DNA of 54,596 bases, from positions 1 to 54,596 of the forward strand of contig NZ_CALPDF010000030.1 of NCBI RefSeq assembly GCF_943193175.1, given 5' to 3'. The DNA is from Neobacillus muris (lineage in GTDB: Bacteria; Bacillota; Bacilli; Bacillales; Cytobacillaceae). Below, piece after piece: positions 1 to 7,168 of the stretch. Position numbers and translations under genes: made by a program. Position 1 is the first letter of the stretch. Each line of letters starts with the position of its first letter. Under the pieces are notes generated by a model. That model was given only the letters and a program-made list of their open reading frames with translations. It was not told the origin of the DNA and did no database searches.

Positions 1-319
1 TGGAGCTTAGAGCCGAAAGGGTTTGAGGGGGATAATAGAGAAAGGAGTTTGGGAACCATTTATAATACAGCTTAATATAGTAGAGGGAAGAAAAGATAAG
101 AATAAAGAATAAACAAACAGGCATTGTTTCATTTCTTTTCAGATTTTCCTTTTTTATAGGCCAATGATAGTTTGATCAAAGATTCAGTAAATGCTCAATC
201 CGTTTAATTCAATATGAATACAACCAGTTTTATTCATCCAATTATCAATTCTATGATGTTGTATTCTTCATGGGTCTACAGCTTGCCTTTTACTGCAAAA
301 TAATTCTGCTTCGGCTCTG

Positions 320-625
320 CTATTAAGTTGGCCCCCATATAAAAAAGTAAGTATCAATTGGAAATTAGTTGTTCCTTCTACTAAAAAGTTGGTATCCATT
401 GGAGTGTAGCTGATATTTTGTTCTTCTTTACTGTTAATTAGTTGGTACTAGGTGGTATAAGGCTGGTATCAAATGGAAAAAAAGAGGGTACTTTGCTATT
501 ATTAACTTCTTCCCCAATGCTAAAAAGATGGTTCTTTTTATTTGCTGCACTGGATCTCTCTGTTAAAGTCGGTTTCCATGCTGAAAGGTCAATACCTGCG
601 ACTAAATTGCCGGTATCAGGCCAGT
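320..625 (+). repeat. Phased array of degenerate ~21-bp direct repeats
   Basis: Related 10-mers recur in one orientation: AGTTGGCCCC at 326, AGTAAGTATC at 346, AGTTGTTCCT at 367, AGTTGGTATC at 387, AGCTGATATT at 408, AGTTGGTACT at 440, GGCTGGTATC at 461, AGAGGGTACT at 483, AGATGGTTCT at 526, AGTCGGTTTC at 567 and TGCCGGTATC at 608. Most steps are 20-22 bp, or close to twice that (one is 32), i.e. about two helical turns. Such arrays are typical of protein-binding regions: transposase ends of the TnsB class, or plasmid iterons/centromeres. No gene is supported in 1-939. Confidence 0.75.
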
Positions 626-773
626 AGAGTGATTACAGCCATAAGAATGTACCATTTCTGTCGTGTTTTTACTAGGGATTTCCAAGGTATTTACCCCCTG
701 TTGCCAATGTGTTTACAAATGGGGTAATTTCAAGAAACTGCATTAACAACGTTTAGGATTTAGATAGAAAAAA

Positions 774-811
774 AGCCTAATTCCTCCGTATTTTTAGCGA
801 GAAATTAGGCT
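774..811 (-). terminator. Intrinsic terminator hairpin, minus orientation
   Basis: The perfect 9-bp stem AGCCTAATT/AATTAGGCT (774-782 with 803-811) has an A run on its left side, which is a U run for minus-strand transcripts. No minus-strand gene ends here that I can see, so it may only block read-through. Confidence 0.5.
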
Positions 812-939
812 AATGATGTTCCACTAACGCCCCCTTTAGTTCAATAATTACTTCCCTATGTTCCTTATTTTTTATGTAGTATAATTTTAAATATAGATAC
901 GGTATGTCGGTTTTGAAAAAATACTTAAAGGAGTGAGGA

Positions 940-1275
940 ATGATGGTGAAAATAAAGGATAAAATTTATTCTAAATTAAGAGATGAATTCAATAGTATAG
1001 ATTGGCATTATGGACCTGACTATGACCCTGAAAAGACCGTGTTACGGTATGGAAAAAATGTGCCATTGAGGCTTGTAAATGGGTACGATGATGCAAGGTA
1101 TGGAAACCCTGATCATAAAAAATTCGTGGCATTCGTTTTGCGTAATGGTGCAAAAGGGTTAGGTGCTGTTGGCATTCTTGGCCTTAGTGGATATGGTGCT
1201 GTAAAGCTAGGCTTGAATTTAAAGTCTAAACATGATGCGAAGAAGAAAAAAGAAAAAGATACGAATGCACAGTAA
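940..1275 (+). CDS. Small hypothetical protein with hydrophobic segment
   Basis: The 111-residue product has no family I recognise. AAAGGAGTGAGG lies just upstream of tandem ATG codons (940 and 943), so either may start it. The N-terminal two thirds is polar and aromatic. Residues ~70-92 form a glycine-rich, weakly hydrophobic stretch (GAVGILGLSGYGAVKLGL) that could be one membrane helix, followed by a lysine-rich tail. It stands alone and ends at a strong terminator at 1284-1318, so it is probably a single-gene transcript. A -10-like TATAAT sits at 880-885. Confidence 0.65.
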   Translation: MMVKIKDKIYSKLRDEFNSIDWHYGPDYDPEKTVLRYGKNVPLRLVNGYDDARYGNPDHKKFVAFVLRNGAKGLGAVGILGLSGYGAVKLGLNLKSKHDAKKKKEKDTNAQ

Positions 1276-1283
1276 ATAGAGAG

Positions 1284-1320
1284 ATAAGGCACAAAGCATT
1301 GATTTACTTGTGCCTTATTT
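1284..1320 (+). terminator. Intrinsic terminator
   Basis: Stem ATAAGGCACAA/TTGTGCCTTAT (1284-1294 with 1308-1318) followed by T residues, directly after the gene ending at 1275. Confidence 0.75.
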
Positions 1321-1471
1321 AAGGCATTTATAAGGGAAATAATGACACCCTGATTTGATTCTTACATTAAGTTAAGAACCAATTTCAGAAAAGTTAATAT
1401 CCAACAGTATTGAACCCACTCTTGTTCAACAAACCTTCTTCGTTAGTTAAAGAAATGGTAAAAAAATCTTA

Positions 1472-1792
1472 TTAAAAATATAATGTCTTTTTCACTTTTG
1501 ATTTTGGCACTGTAATTAACTTCGCCTTAGCAGTGCCTTTTTTGAATTTTACATTATTTAGCCAATCTATAATTGCATCTGTATCATAACTCGGACAATA
1601 CCTTTCTCCGTTTTCATACAACCAATACTTCGTATTTCTGTTTTCGTCAAAGACCCAATTCTCAAAGTCATATCTGATCCTGTTAATCTTTCTTCCTACT
1701 TTAGTTGCACAAGAAATGTATTGGATATTGTCTTCACCAAAATCAAATCTAATAATCAACCAGGTCACCCCCGTTCTTTTACTAAACTGCAT
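1472..1792 (-). CDS. Hypothetical protein, 106 aa
   Basis: I do not recognise this protein. It is rich in aromatic and charged residues with no membrane segment; the C-terminal ~20 residues are strongly basic (KGTAKAKLITVPKSKVKK), which could contact nucleic acid. Its composition is coding-like, but there is no clear Shine-Dalgarno sequence upstream of the ATG, so translation is less certain than for its neighbours. It lies alone between repeat-rich stretches, on the opposite strand to most genes in this part. Confidence 0.5.
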   Translation of the reverse strand: MQFSKRTGVTWLIIRFDFGEDNIQYISCATKVGRKINRIRYDFENWVFDENRNTKYWLYENGERYCPSYDTDAIIDWLNNVKFKKGTAKAKLITVPKSKVKKTLYF

Positions 1793-1871
1793 CTTTAGTT
1801 TAGGTGAAAATCTTCACAATTTCCACTCTATACTTCAACATAAATATCCAGGTATGAAGTGGTAAACTGTC

Positions 1872-1940
1872 TGTCATTCATTGGTTTACTTTTTGTCATT
1901 CAGTGGTCAAAACTATGTCGAGGATGGTGCATTTCATTTC
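1872..1940 (+). repeat. Three TGTC motifs at exact 22-nt spacing
   Basis: TGTC occurs at 1872, 1894 and 1916. The first two repeats are clearly related (TGTCATTCATTGG and TGTCATTCAGTGG). This spacing and the TGT start resemble ends of transposons with Mu/Tn7/IS21-class transposases. No inverted partner was found, so it may be an orphan end. Confidence 0.45.
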
Positions 1941-2064
1941 TGTAATCAAGTCGAGTAACAGTACAAAAAGCATTAGCAGATTCTAATCCGGACCATAATC
2001 AATTCCAAATCAATAGCAGAACTGGTTCAAGTTGGATCTATCTCCCTGTTTCTTTCCTCTTACC

Positions 2065-2085
2065 TCTGCTATATAGTCGGTCCGA
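2065..2085 (+). repeat. Isolated copy of the ~21-bp repeat
   Basis: CTCTGCTATATAGTCGGTCC matches the copy at 54547-54566 (CTCTGCTACAAAGTCGGTCC) and the first copy at about 315 (CTCTGCTATTAAGTTGGCCC). The preceding TTTCCTCT stretch is also shared with the right-edge copy. Confidence 0.6.
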
Positions 2086-2350
2086 AGCGAACAGATGATA
2101 ACAGGCAGCAACAAAGTTAAAGATGTGATCAATATTATTTGATCCTTAATCAAACGTTCGTTTAAATTAAAACTCAATGTAACAGTCAGGCTGGATCCAA
2201 TAGCGGTTCAGTCCTTTTTCTTTTCCCAATATATATCCAAGCCCTTGTCCAATAAGGATTTGAGCGGCATCCAATCGTTATTCAGTATTTTTCCCCACTT
2301 AATTAATCCGCAGGATGTTTCCATCATTCCTCTCCTTTTTTCTTCTTTCT

Positions 2351-2540
2351 ATTACGAGTATCAATTGGAAATTAGTTGTTCCTTCTACTAAAAAGTTGGT
2401 ATCCATTGGAGTGTAGCTGATATTTTGTTCTTCTTCACAGTTAATTTGTTGGTACCGGATGATAAGAAGTTGGTATCAGGTGGAAAAAAGAAGGTACTTT
2501 GCTGTTATTAACTTCTTCTCCAATGCTAAAAAGATGGTCC
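2351..2540 (+). repeat. Partial duplicate of the repeat array
   Basis: About 185 bp nearly identical to 346-533, starting at GTATCAATTGGAAATTAG. It has the same internal phasing: AGTTGGTATC at 2394, AGCTGATATT at 2415, TGTTGGTACC at 2447, AGTTGGTATC at 2468. The spacing 21/32/21 is exactly that of the first array. Differences are mostly point changes. Confidence 0.85.
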
Positions 2541-2600
2541 CTGCTGTATCCCAAAATTAAACATTTCTAATTTTTGGTCCTGATTCAATGCTTTCCGGGT

Positions 2601-2630
2601 TTGATCCAATGTTAATGTTTTTTGTATACA
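2601..2630 (+). promoter_or_regulatory. Sigma-A-type promoter of a possible small RNA
   Basis: TTGATC (2601-2606), an 18-bp spacer and TATACA (2625-2630). No ORF follows before the terminator at 2694-2725. Confidence 0.5.
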
Positions 2631-2636
2631 AAGTTA

Positions 2637-2725
2637 ACAAAACTGTGGCAAAAGAGAAATAGTATGAATCTGCCGTTTTGTCATTTAGAAATTAGAACTA
2701 ATCTAAATAGATTGGTTCTTTTTTG
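2637..2725 (+). ncRNA. Candidate ~90-nt small RNA
   Basis: This interval runs from just after the promoter at 2601-2630 to a strong intrinsic terminator (AGAACTAATCT at 2694-2704, AGATTGGTTCT at 2709-2719, then six T). It has no start codon with a ribosome binding site. Plasmid-borne RNAs of this size are often antisense or antitoxin RNAs, but I found no target. Confidence 0.45.
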
Positions 2726-2861
2726 TTTATTTCAACATTGGATTCGGCTTTAAGAGGCAAGGTGGAAATCATAGATCCTGGCAACATGCTGGGCGTATTA
2801 AGAAATTCTCTCCTCCTTTTTATCCCTTTTATATTCCATCGAAAATTTTTTAAGAGTTTTA

Positions 2862-2912
2862 ATATGTGACTTGCCAGGCAACCATTAGATCCTATTGGCT
2901 ATGTAAAATAGA
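2862..2912 (+). repeat. Dispersed ~50-bp repeat, copy 1
   Basis: ATATGTGACTTGCCAGGCAA begins a stretch that recurs at 3973-4022 with one mismatch over the first 22 bases and a shared GTAAAATAG/ATAAAATAG end. Confidence 0.6.
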
Positions 2913-3181
2913 ATTATAAAACAAGTCATACCAAAACAGAAAGGAAGAAGGTGAAATAAACGTAGGGACAGCAACTGCTGAGACCTAAATGAAGCTAGGA
3001 TTTCTTTTGACAAAATTATTAAACAAGGGGGTAAAACGGGGTACGACATCAAAGTAGATATTATTTTTGGTTTACTGAAGTAGTATGTTTAAGTGTCAGG
3101 CAATCCTTTATGTCACAAAAAATTAAATGGAGAAAGTTTGGAAAAGCATTCGTAGATGTAAAAAATAAGGAGGAGATATGA

Positions 3182-3592
3182 ATGGGATACACTCATTATT
3201 TTGAGTTGAAAGCGGATTTAAAGAGTGAGGTGCTTAGGGACGTTTCGGAAATTATAGATCATAATGAAGAGATTCTTGCATATGAAGATGATGAAACGGG
3301 AAGGAAGCCCTCCGTAAATGAGAAAGAAATTCGATTCAATGGGCGAGATGGAGACGGACACGAGACATTTTTGATAGAGAAGGGTGTTTGGGAATTCTGT
3401 AAGACAGCTAGAAAACCCTATGATCTACCTGTTTGCGAAGTTCTTCTGGTTCTTAAATATCATTACGGGGATGACTTTAGTCTTAGTTCTGATGGGTTTT
3501 GCACAGATGGGCTTGATGGAAATTGGGCTGAGGCATATGAAAATGTGAAAGGGCAATTTAAGTATGGAGATTTTGATTTTGTTGATGAATAA
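3182..3592 (+). CDS. MGYTHYF-type plasmid/phage protein
   Basis: The 136-residue product begins MGYTHYF, the hallmark of a family of uncharacterised proteins common on plasmids and phages. It also keeps the family's other landmarks: an EIRFNGRDGDGHETF segment near the middle and FCKTARKPYDLPV at ~78-90. It is acidic, soluble and of usual family length. AAGGAGGAG sits 6-7 nt before the ATG. It is a single gene followed by a weak hairpin (3611-3632) with a T-rich tail. Function is unknown for the family. Confidence 0.75.
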   Translation: MGYTHYFELKADLKSEVLRDVSEIIDHNEEILAYEDDETGRKPSVNEKEIRFNGRDGDGHETFLIEKGVWEFCKTARKPYDLPVCEVLLVLKYHYGDDFSLSSDGFCTDGLDGNWAEAYENVKGQFKYGDFDFVDE

Positions 3593-4452
3593 GATTAAGA
3601 TTTATAGCCAGCCTTTTTCTTATGAAAGAGGCTTTATTTTTTGCAAAAAAATGTTGGAAATTCAAGATAGCGAGAGGGAAACTTCAGTAGTACATTTTTT
3701 CCTAAATAGTCCTCTTTACAATCTGTACATCGTTATATAAAGAAGCGTAACGAATGACAGTTAGGTACCTTGTCTTTACGTGAAAATAATAAGAATAGGG
3801 AATGTACCAAACTCCTTTTTTCCTCTTGTCTCGGTAAAACTGGTTCTTAATGAAAACTCCGTTTAGGGTCCCAACTGCATAAATGTCCCCAATTGGTAAT
3901 TTTCTTATTTTTTCTTCTGACCTGTTCCAACATGGGGAGATAGAAGAAATTTAATAATGCGTGAAAAAATTCATATGTGACTTGGCAGGCAACCTTTTAA
4001 ATCTCTTATGCAGATAAAATAGGTGTCCTTGAAGGAGCGGGATTTGAAAAGGAAAATATCCGATTTTCCTTCGGTGATGACAATTGGATGTCTGTGTATG
4101 TGAGTGAATAATGAAAAACGGAAGCATCAGAAGAAATAGGGGGAATGTAGAGTGCTGCCCCCCTACTAATCTCCTTTCTATTCTTCTTCTTCGAATTCTA
4201 ACTGTATTAACACAAAAATTACGTTCTATAGTGGGAATTTACATCCCTAAGAAGAAAATAAGTTTCCATAATTCAAAGATTTTTTCGGCATGCCTAGTCA
4301 AACATGTATCCAATATCTGGCCAACCCTTTGCCCAATAAGGGTTCAATCATCTTTCCTCCGTTCTCCCTATTCTATTCTGTTGCCATCCTGACTGTATAA
4401 ACTCACAGGATTTCTATACCTTTCCCAAATCTTTTGAGCACCTCTTACACTT
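3593..4452. other. Gene-free repeat-rich stretch with a small relic
   Basis: The first part holds a weak terminator. 3973-4022 is the second copy of the 50-bp repeat. 4015-4110 reads as a short open fragment ending in FSFGDDNWMSVYVSE and a stop, with no start codon, so it looks like the last codons of a lost gene. 4310-4350 carries one of four related CCAA-CCC-TTGCCC-TAAGG-TTCAAT repeats. Confidence 0.5.
3973..4022 (+). repeat. Dispersed ~50-bp repeat, copy 2
   Basis: ATATGTGACTTGGCAGGCAA, matching 2862-2881 with one mismatch, then a diverged tail ending in ATAAAATAG. Confidence 0.6.
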
Positions 4453-4481
4453 TTTACTTAGAATGTATGTTCGTATATAAT
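4453..4481 (+). promoter_or_regulatory. SOS-type promoter with LexA box
   Basis: TTTACT (4453-4458), a 17-bp spacer and TATAAT (4476-4481). The spacer holds AGAATGTATGTTCG (4460-4473), which fits the Gram-positive LexA/DinR box CGAACRNRYGTTYG at 12 of 14 positions. LexA bound here would block RNA polymerase. Confidence 0.7.
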
Positions 4482-4499
4482 TGTAATGAGGTGTTTATT

Positions 4500-4838
4500 A
4501 TGGCGATACGAGATCGAGGAATGGTTAAATGGCATGCAGCTTTTCAACTACCTGAATTAGTAAAAGCTCAGCGTAATTTATGGCAGGATACTGAACGTAT
4601 AGAAAGGCCAATCATAGACGAATATCAATGGGAGGAGTTCGATCTTCGGATAGCTTATGCGATGGAATGGAACTACATTGTAAAGGTAAAATTATGGTCT
4701 GATGGTTTCATGACGGACGTTATTGGCCGCATTCATTACGTGGATTCGATAACTAGACAGATCCGTATTGAAGTAAGGTCTGGACAGTTTGAGGGGATTC
4801 CTTTTGAGGATATAGTTGAAGTGGAGGTTATAGATTAG
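4500..4838 (+). CDS. yolD: YolD-like protein
   Basis: The 112-residue product matches the YolD-like family of Bacillus. It starts MAIRDRGMVKW (family: IRDRG-KW) and ends with a beta-rich region where GRIHYVDSITRQIRIE and IPFEDIVEVE match the family's GTIHYID...LRI and IPF-I core. YolD proteins are usually encoded beside the Y-family polymerase UvrX and are SOS-induced; here no polymerase gene adjoins it, so it is an orphan. The ATG at 4500 is preceded by GAGGTG, and the upstream promoter carries a LexA box, which agrees with damage-inducible expression. Confidence 0.85.
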   Translation: MAIRDRGMVKWHAAFQLPELVKAQRNLWQDTERIERPIIDEYQWEEFDLRIAYAMEWNYIVKVKLWSDGFMTDVIGRIHYVDSITRQIRIEVRSGQFEGIPFEDIVEVEVID

Positions 4839-5388
4839 TCAGGGTAGTATCGTAGAGTTCAATACGTAATAAGCCCTTGGAATTTATTAGAGGGCAATTT
4901 CGGGCTACTACAGAGCTTTACATGGCATGCCAATAGACAGGGCTTGGATAAACCATCTTCAAATTTATAAAGCCTATACAGATTGTTCCTTCTAGGTTTC
5001 TGGTTTTACGTTCTTAGAAAAAGTAAAGTTCCACAATCCGAAAATTACTCTGAAAATTTCTCTAGTAGATCTCCGATTTTTTCATGTGTAATTCGGAAAA
5101 ATCCCAATCGGATTTTCTGTACAGCTTCAATTTGCAGACAGCCGAAATTCAATTAGAAACCGGCACAATCCAAAACCATTTTAGTCATTCAAAGCCTATC
5201 CAATTCTTGCTTGCAGATCATGGGGTAGAACATGGTACGGCATTAAAAAATTTATAGTTTTCTCTATTCAATCTAAAATGTATATATAAGTGATAGATTA
5301 AATTTCCCCAAGGAAGTGCCTTGGAAATACTTTACACACTTCCGTCTATTGCTTTCAAAACTAATTCCCCAAAGGAGATGTCCCCAGA
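4839..5388. other. Intergenic stretch, no gene seen
   Basis: AT-rich with a few weak inverted repeats (for example around 5070-5120, where CCGATTTTT and AAAATC/CGGAAAAATC alternate). I see no ORF with a ribosome binding site and no clear promoter apart from whatever serves the gene at 5389. Confidence 0.5.
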
Positions 5389-5829
5389 ATGGAAAAGAAC
5401 ACAGCAATTGAAAAAAAGGATGAATTGACTACCAAAACAGACAGTGACAATGTCATGAAAATGGAGGAAAAGAAGGCTAAAATCTTTGACAGAGTTGAAT
5501 CAGGGATTTACTTTTACCAATGTCTTGTACCACTTACCATGACAAATTTGTACTATGCAGGCAAAAGGTTTGGGTCTTTGGACGAATTTCTTGATTATTT
5601 TGTTTCATTGATGAAAGTTGAAGATAATGCCAAATGGATTGAACAGCTTTTCATTAACCAATTTGGAGAATGGTTGGAGCTGTATTGGCAGGAATTCTAT
5701 GCCCCATTTAGACAAGATGAAGTTGGCACAAGTGTCAAAGAGAGGATTCTCACAGAGGCCAGTGAATGGTCAAGGAGAATGGCTGATGAGTTTTCGCTTT
5801 TTGTATTTGAAGATAGAAAAGGAGTGTAG
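5389..5829 (+). CDS. Hypothetical protein, 146 aa
   Basis: AAAGGAGATG precedes the ATG by about 12 nt. The N-terminal ~30 residues are lysine/glutamate rich and probably disordered; the rest is amphipathic and rich in aromatic residues (WIEQLFINQFGEWLELYWQ), suggesting a small helical domain. No signal peptide or membrane helix. I do not recognise a family. A strong terminator at 5889-5917 ends the transcript, so it seems monocistronic. Confidence 0.7.
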   Translation: MEKNTAIEKKDELTTKTDSDNVMKMEEKKAKIFDRVESGIYFYQCLVPLTMTNLYYAGKRFGSLDEFLDYFVSLMKVEDNAKWIEQLFINQFGEWLELYWQEFYAPFRQDEVGTSVKERILTEASEWSRRMADEFSLFVFEDRKGV

Positions 5830-5888
5830 GTGTTACCCGTATTAAAATTAACACCTGCTACAGATGAATCATAGATTATGAATTTATG

Positions 5889-5917
5889 CTGAATCCATAC
5901 TGGGTTCAGTTTTTTTG
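5889..5917 (+). terminator. Intrinsic terminator
   Basis: CTGAATCC (5889-5896) pairs with GGGTTCAG (5902-5909) through one G-U pair, followed by TTTTTTT. Confidence 0.8.
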
Positions 5918-5967
5918 TGAAAAAGAGTTCTCATCTATCATTCGTATATTAGGATAATAGATGTGTT

Positions 5968-6011
5968 AATCAAATGGAACGTTTGATTACTTTAAAACTA
6001 ATATTTATAAT
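5968..6011 (+). promoter_or_regulatory. Promoter with overlapping operator
   Basis: TTGATT (5983-5988), a 17-bp spacer and TATAAT (6006-6011) make a near-consensus promoter. AATCAAA (5968-5974) and TTTGATT (5982-5988) form a perfect inverted repeat covering the -35 box, a likely repressor site. The HTH protein encoded downstream is an obvious candidate ligand (inference). Confidence 0.65.
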
Positions 6012-6017
6012 AAGATT

Positions 6018-6131
6018 TATATTACATCTGGAAAAGTAGGAATAAAAATGGTTCTGATAAATAAATCTCTGTATAAATCAACAATATTTCAAAAGCTCGC
6101 ATCCTAATTAAGGGGGAATGCGGGCTTTTTT
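6018..6131 (+). promoter_or_regulatory. Leader with 19-codon ORF and terminator (attenuator-like)
   Basis: After the promoter, an ORF at 6048-6107 (MVLINKSLYKSTIFQKLAS) with GTAGGA upstream ends inside the loop of a strong intrinsic terminator: AAAGCTCGCAT (6092-6102) with ATGCGGGCTTT (6118-6128), then T residues. The HTH gene begins about 60 nt later. A leader of the same design, with a related leader peptide (MVKNSVQTYRSIKFG), precedes the HTH gene at 10270. This suggests translation-coupled attenuation, or a ~110-nt small RNA. Confidence 0.55.
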
Positions 6132-6189
6132 ATTTGCCTTTGACAATAGGAAATGGAAAAAAGGACAAATTGCTGAGGAAGGAGCAGAA

Positions 6190-6366
6190 GTGTCTGTGCC
6201 TAAAGAATATGATACAGAAGAATATTATTGGTCTACCGAAGCTGCCGAGATTGTTTGTGTTTCAGTGCAAATGATTCTTGTGTGGTGCGAAAATGGTAAA
6301 TATCCAGGGGCGAAAAAGACAAGAAATGGAAATTGGAGGATTCCAAAGAAGTATTTTAAAATTTAG
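6190..6366 (+). CDS. Small excisionase-like HTH protein
   Basis: I place the start at GTG 6190, preceded by AAGGAG at 5 nt; the upstream in-frame ATG at 6118 lies inside the terminator stem. The 58-residue product contains a MerR/excisionase-type winged helix-turn-helix: YYWSTEAAEIVCVSVQMILVW followed by the wing NGKYPGAKKTRNGNWRIPKKYF. Such proteins bind DNA and act as excisionases or small repressors. Likely controlled by the leader terminator and the operator at the -35 box. The same fold recurs at 10270, 29966 and 46500. Confidence 0.7.
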   Translation: MSVPKEYDTEEYYWSTEAAEIVCVSVQMILVWCENGKYPGAKKTRNGNWRIPKKYFKI

Positions 6367-6429
6367 CTAGAAGAAGCTAGAAAGCGGAAAGTCTTCGAAA
6401 AAGAACTTAATTCATCATTCACCAATACC

Positions 6430-6460
6430 AAGGGGATGAATCACATTAATCAATCCCCTT
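6430..6460 (+). terminator. Hairpin following the HTH gene
   Basis: AAGGGGAT (6430-6437) pairs with ATCCCCTT (6453-6460). There is no strong T run of its own, but it directly precedes the next terminator. Confidence 0.5.
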
Positions 6461-6464
6461 CCAT

Positions 6465-6509
6465 CCGAAGGTTTTTCCAGTACTTTTCCGGCAGACCTTC
6501 GGTTTTTTT
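6465..6509 (+). terminator. Intrinsic terminator, repeat copy 1
   Basis: CCGAAGGT (6465-6472) pairs with ACCTTCGG (6495-6502), then TTTTTTT. The hairpin and flanks, including CCGGCAGACCTTCGG and AAAAATCG, recur at 45205-45260, so this is a mobile or duplicated terminator cassette. Confidence 0.85.
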
Positions 6510-6675
6510 ATGCAAAAATCGGTATGAATCCAATCATAATCCGGTCCAATTTTTTAATCAAAATTCAAGTTGAATTCACTTGCTTTTTTCTATTCCATCT
6601 TTCTTCAATCCTAGCCCTATAAGGGCTCTGGCTGCAAGCAGGGCAAAAAAGGTGCATAGTAAACGAAGGGGATTT

Positions 6676-6843
6676 ATGAAATCAGCAAGATTAATTGGTG
6701 AGGTTCTGGGGCATTTAGAAGATTAATATGTTGGGGATACATTAATAGAATATCGAGTTAAAAAGCTGATTGCTGCTGGAGTATTTGAATATGAAGGCAA
6801 TCTTGAAGCGATACGATTTTATAGTGTGAAGCCAAAAGGCTAA
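6676..6843 (+). pseudogene. DUF3658-like remnant with in-frame stop
   Basis: Starting at ATG 6676 (AAGGGG upstream) the frame reads MKSARLIGEVLGHLED, a TAA at 6724-6726, then YVGDTLIEYRVKKLIAAGVF and so on to SVKPKG and a stop. This resembles the C-terminal DUF3658 domain usually joined to DUF1835 (ARxIGEVLGH...VGDTFxEYRxxxLI...GVxEYEG). The N-terminal partner is absent and a stop codon interrupts the rest, so it is a decayed fragment. Confidence 0.7.
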
Positions 6844-7132
6844 TGGCATGGGGGCAAAGTGTAAACTGTTGCTTTCAAACCGTAAAGAATCAGTGGACGA
6901 GCGGTGATAGAAGTATTATGTATTTGATCCAGCCCGAGCTGCTCTTTCTTTTAAAAATGAATACAAATTCGGGTTCAGTCTTTTTCTTTTGTTTAATAAT
7001 CTTTCAATCCCTTGCCCTGTTAGGATTCAATATAGTTCGAATCAGTTTATTTCCTCACTGCAAACCTGATTAATTTTTTTAGTGATTGGCTTTTTACGCA
7101 ATTAAAGGAAGTGAGAAGACGATCTGGTTGAA
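6844..7132. other. Intergenic stretch with dispersed repeat
   Basis: Holds the fourth copy (about 6999-7032, CCCTTGCCCTGTTAGGATTC) of a degenerate repeat also seen near 2229-2262, 4310-4350 and 6606-6632. The gene-like frames across it are not convincing. Confidence 0.45.
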
Positions 7133-7134
7133 AT

Positions 7135-7168
7135 GACCCCCGAGAATCATTCATCAGGGGTCTTTTTT
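7135..7168 (+). terminator. Intrinsic terminator overlapping the end of a minus-strand gene
   Basis: GACCCC (7135-7140) and GGGGTC (7157-7162) then six T on the plus strand. It would stop rightward transcripts and overlaps the last codons of the leftward gene at 7147-7671. Confidence 0.65.

Noticed and set aside
320..625. CRISPR array
   Set aside because: Repeats are contiguous 21-bp degenerate units without spacers, and no cas gene is present.
442..727. Two overlapping 61-codon plus-strand frames
   Set aside because: They lie in the phased repeat array and beyond, lack ribosome binding sites and have no protein character.
1346..1872. Transposon between AATGACA at ~1341 and TGTCATT at 1872
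   Set aside because: The two motifs point away from each other relative to a transposon and share only seven bases.
4111..4392. 93-codon plus-strand frame
   Set aside because: Covers a dispersed repeat, has no ribosome binding site and a low-complexity translation.
6843..7073. 76-codon plus-strand frame after the DUF3658 relic
   Set aside because: Overlaps a dispersed repeat and has no start signal.
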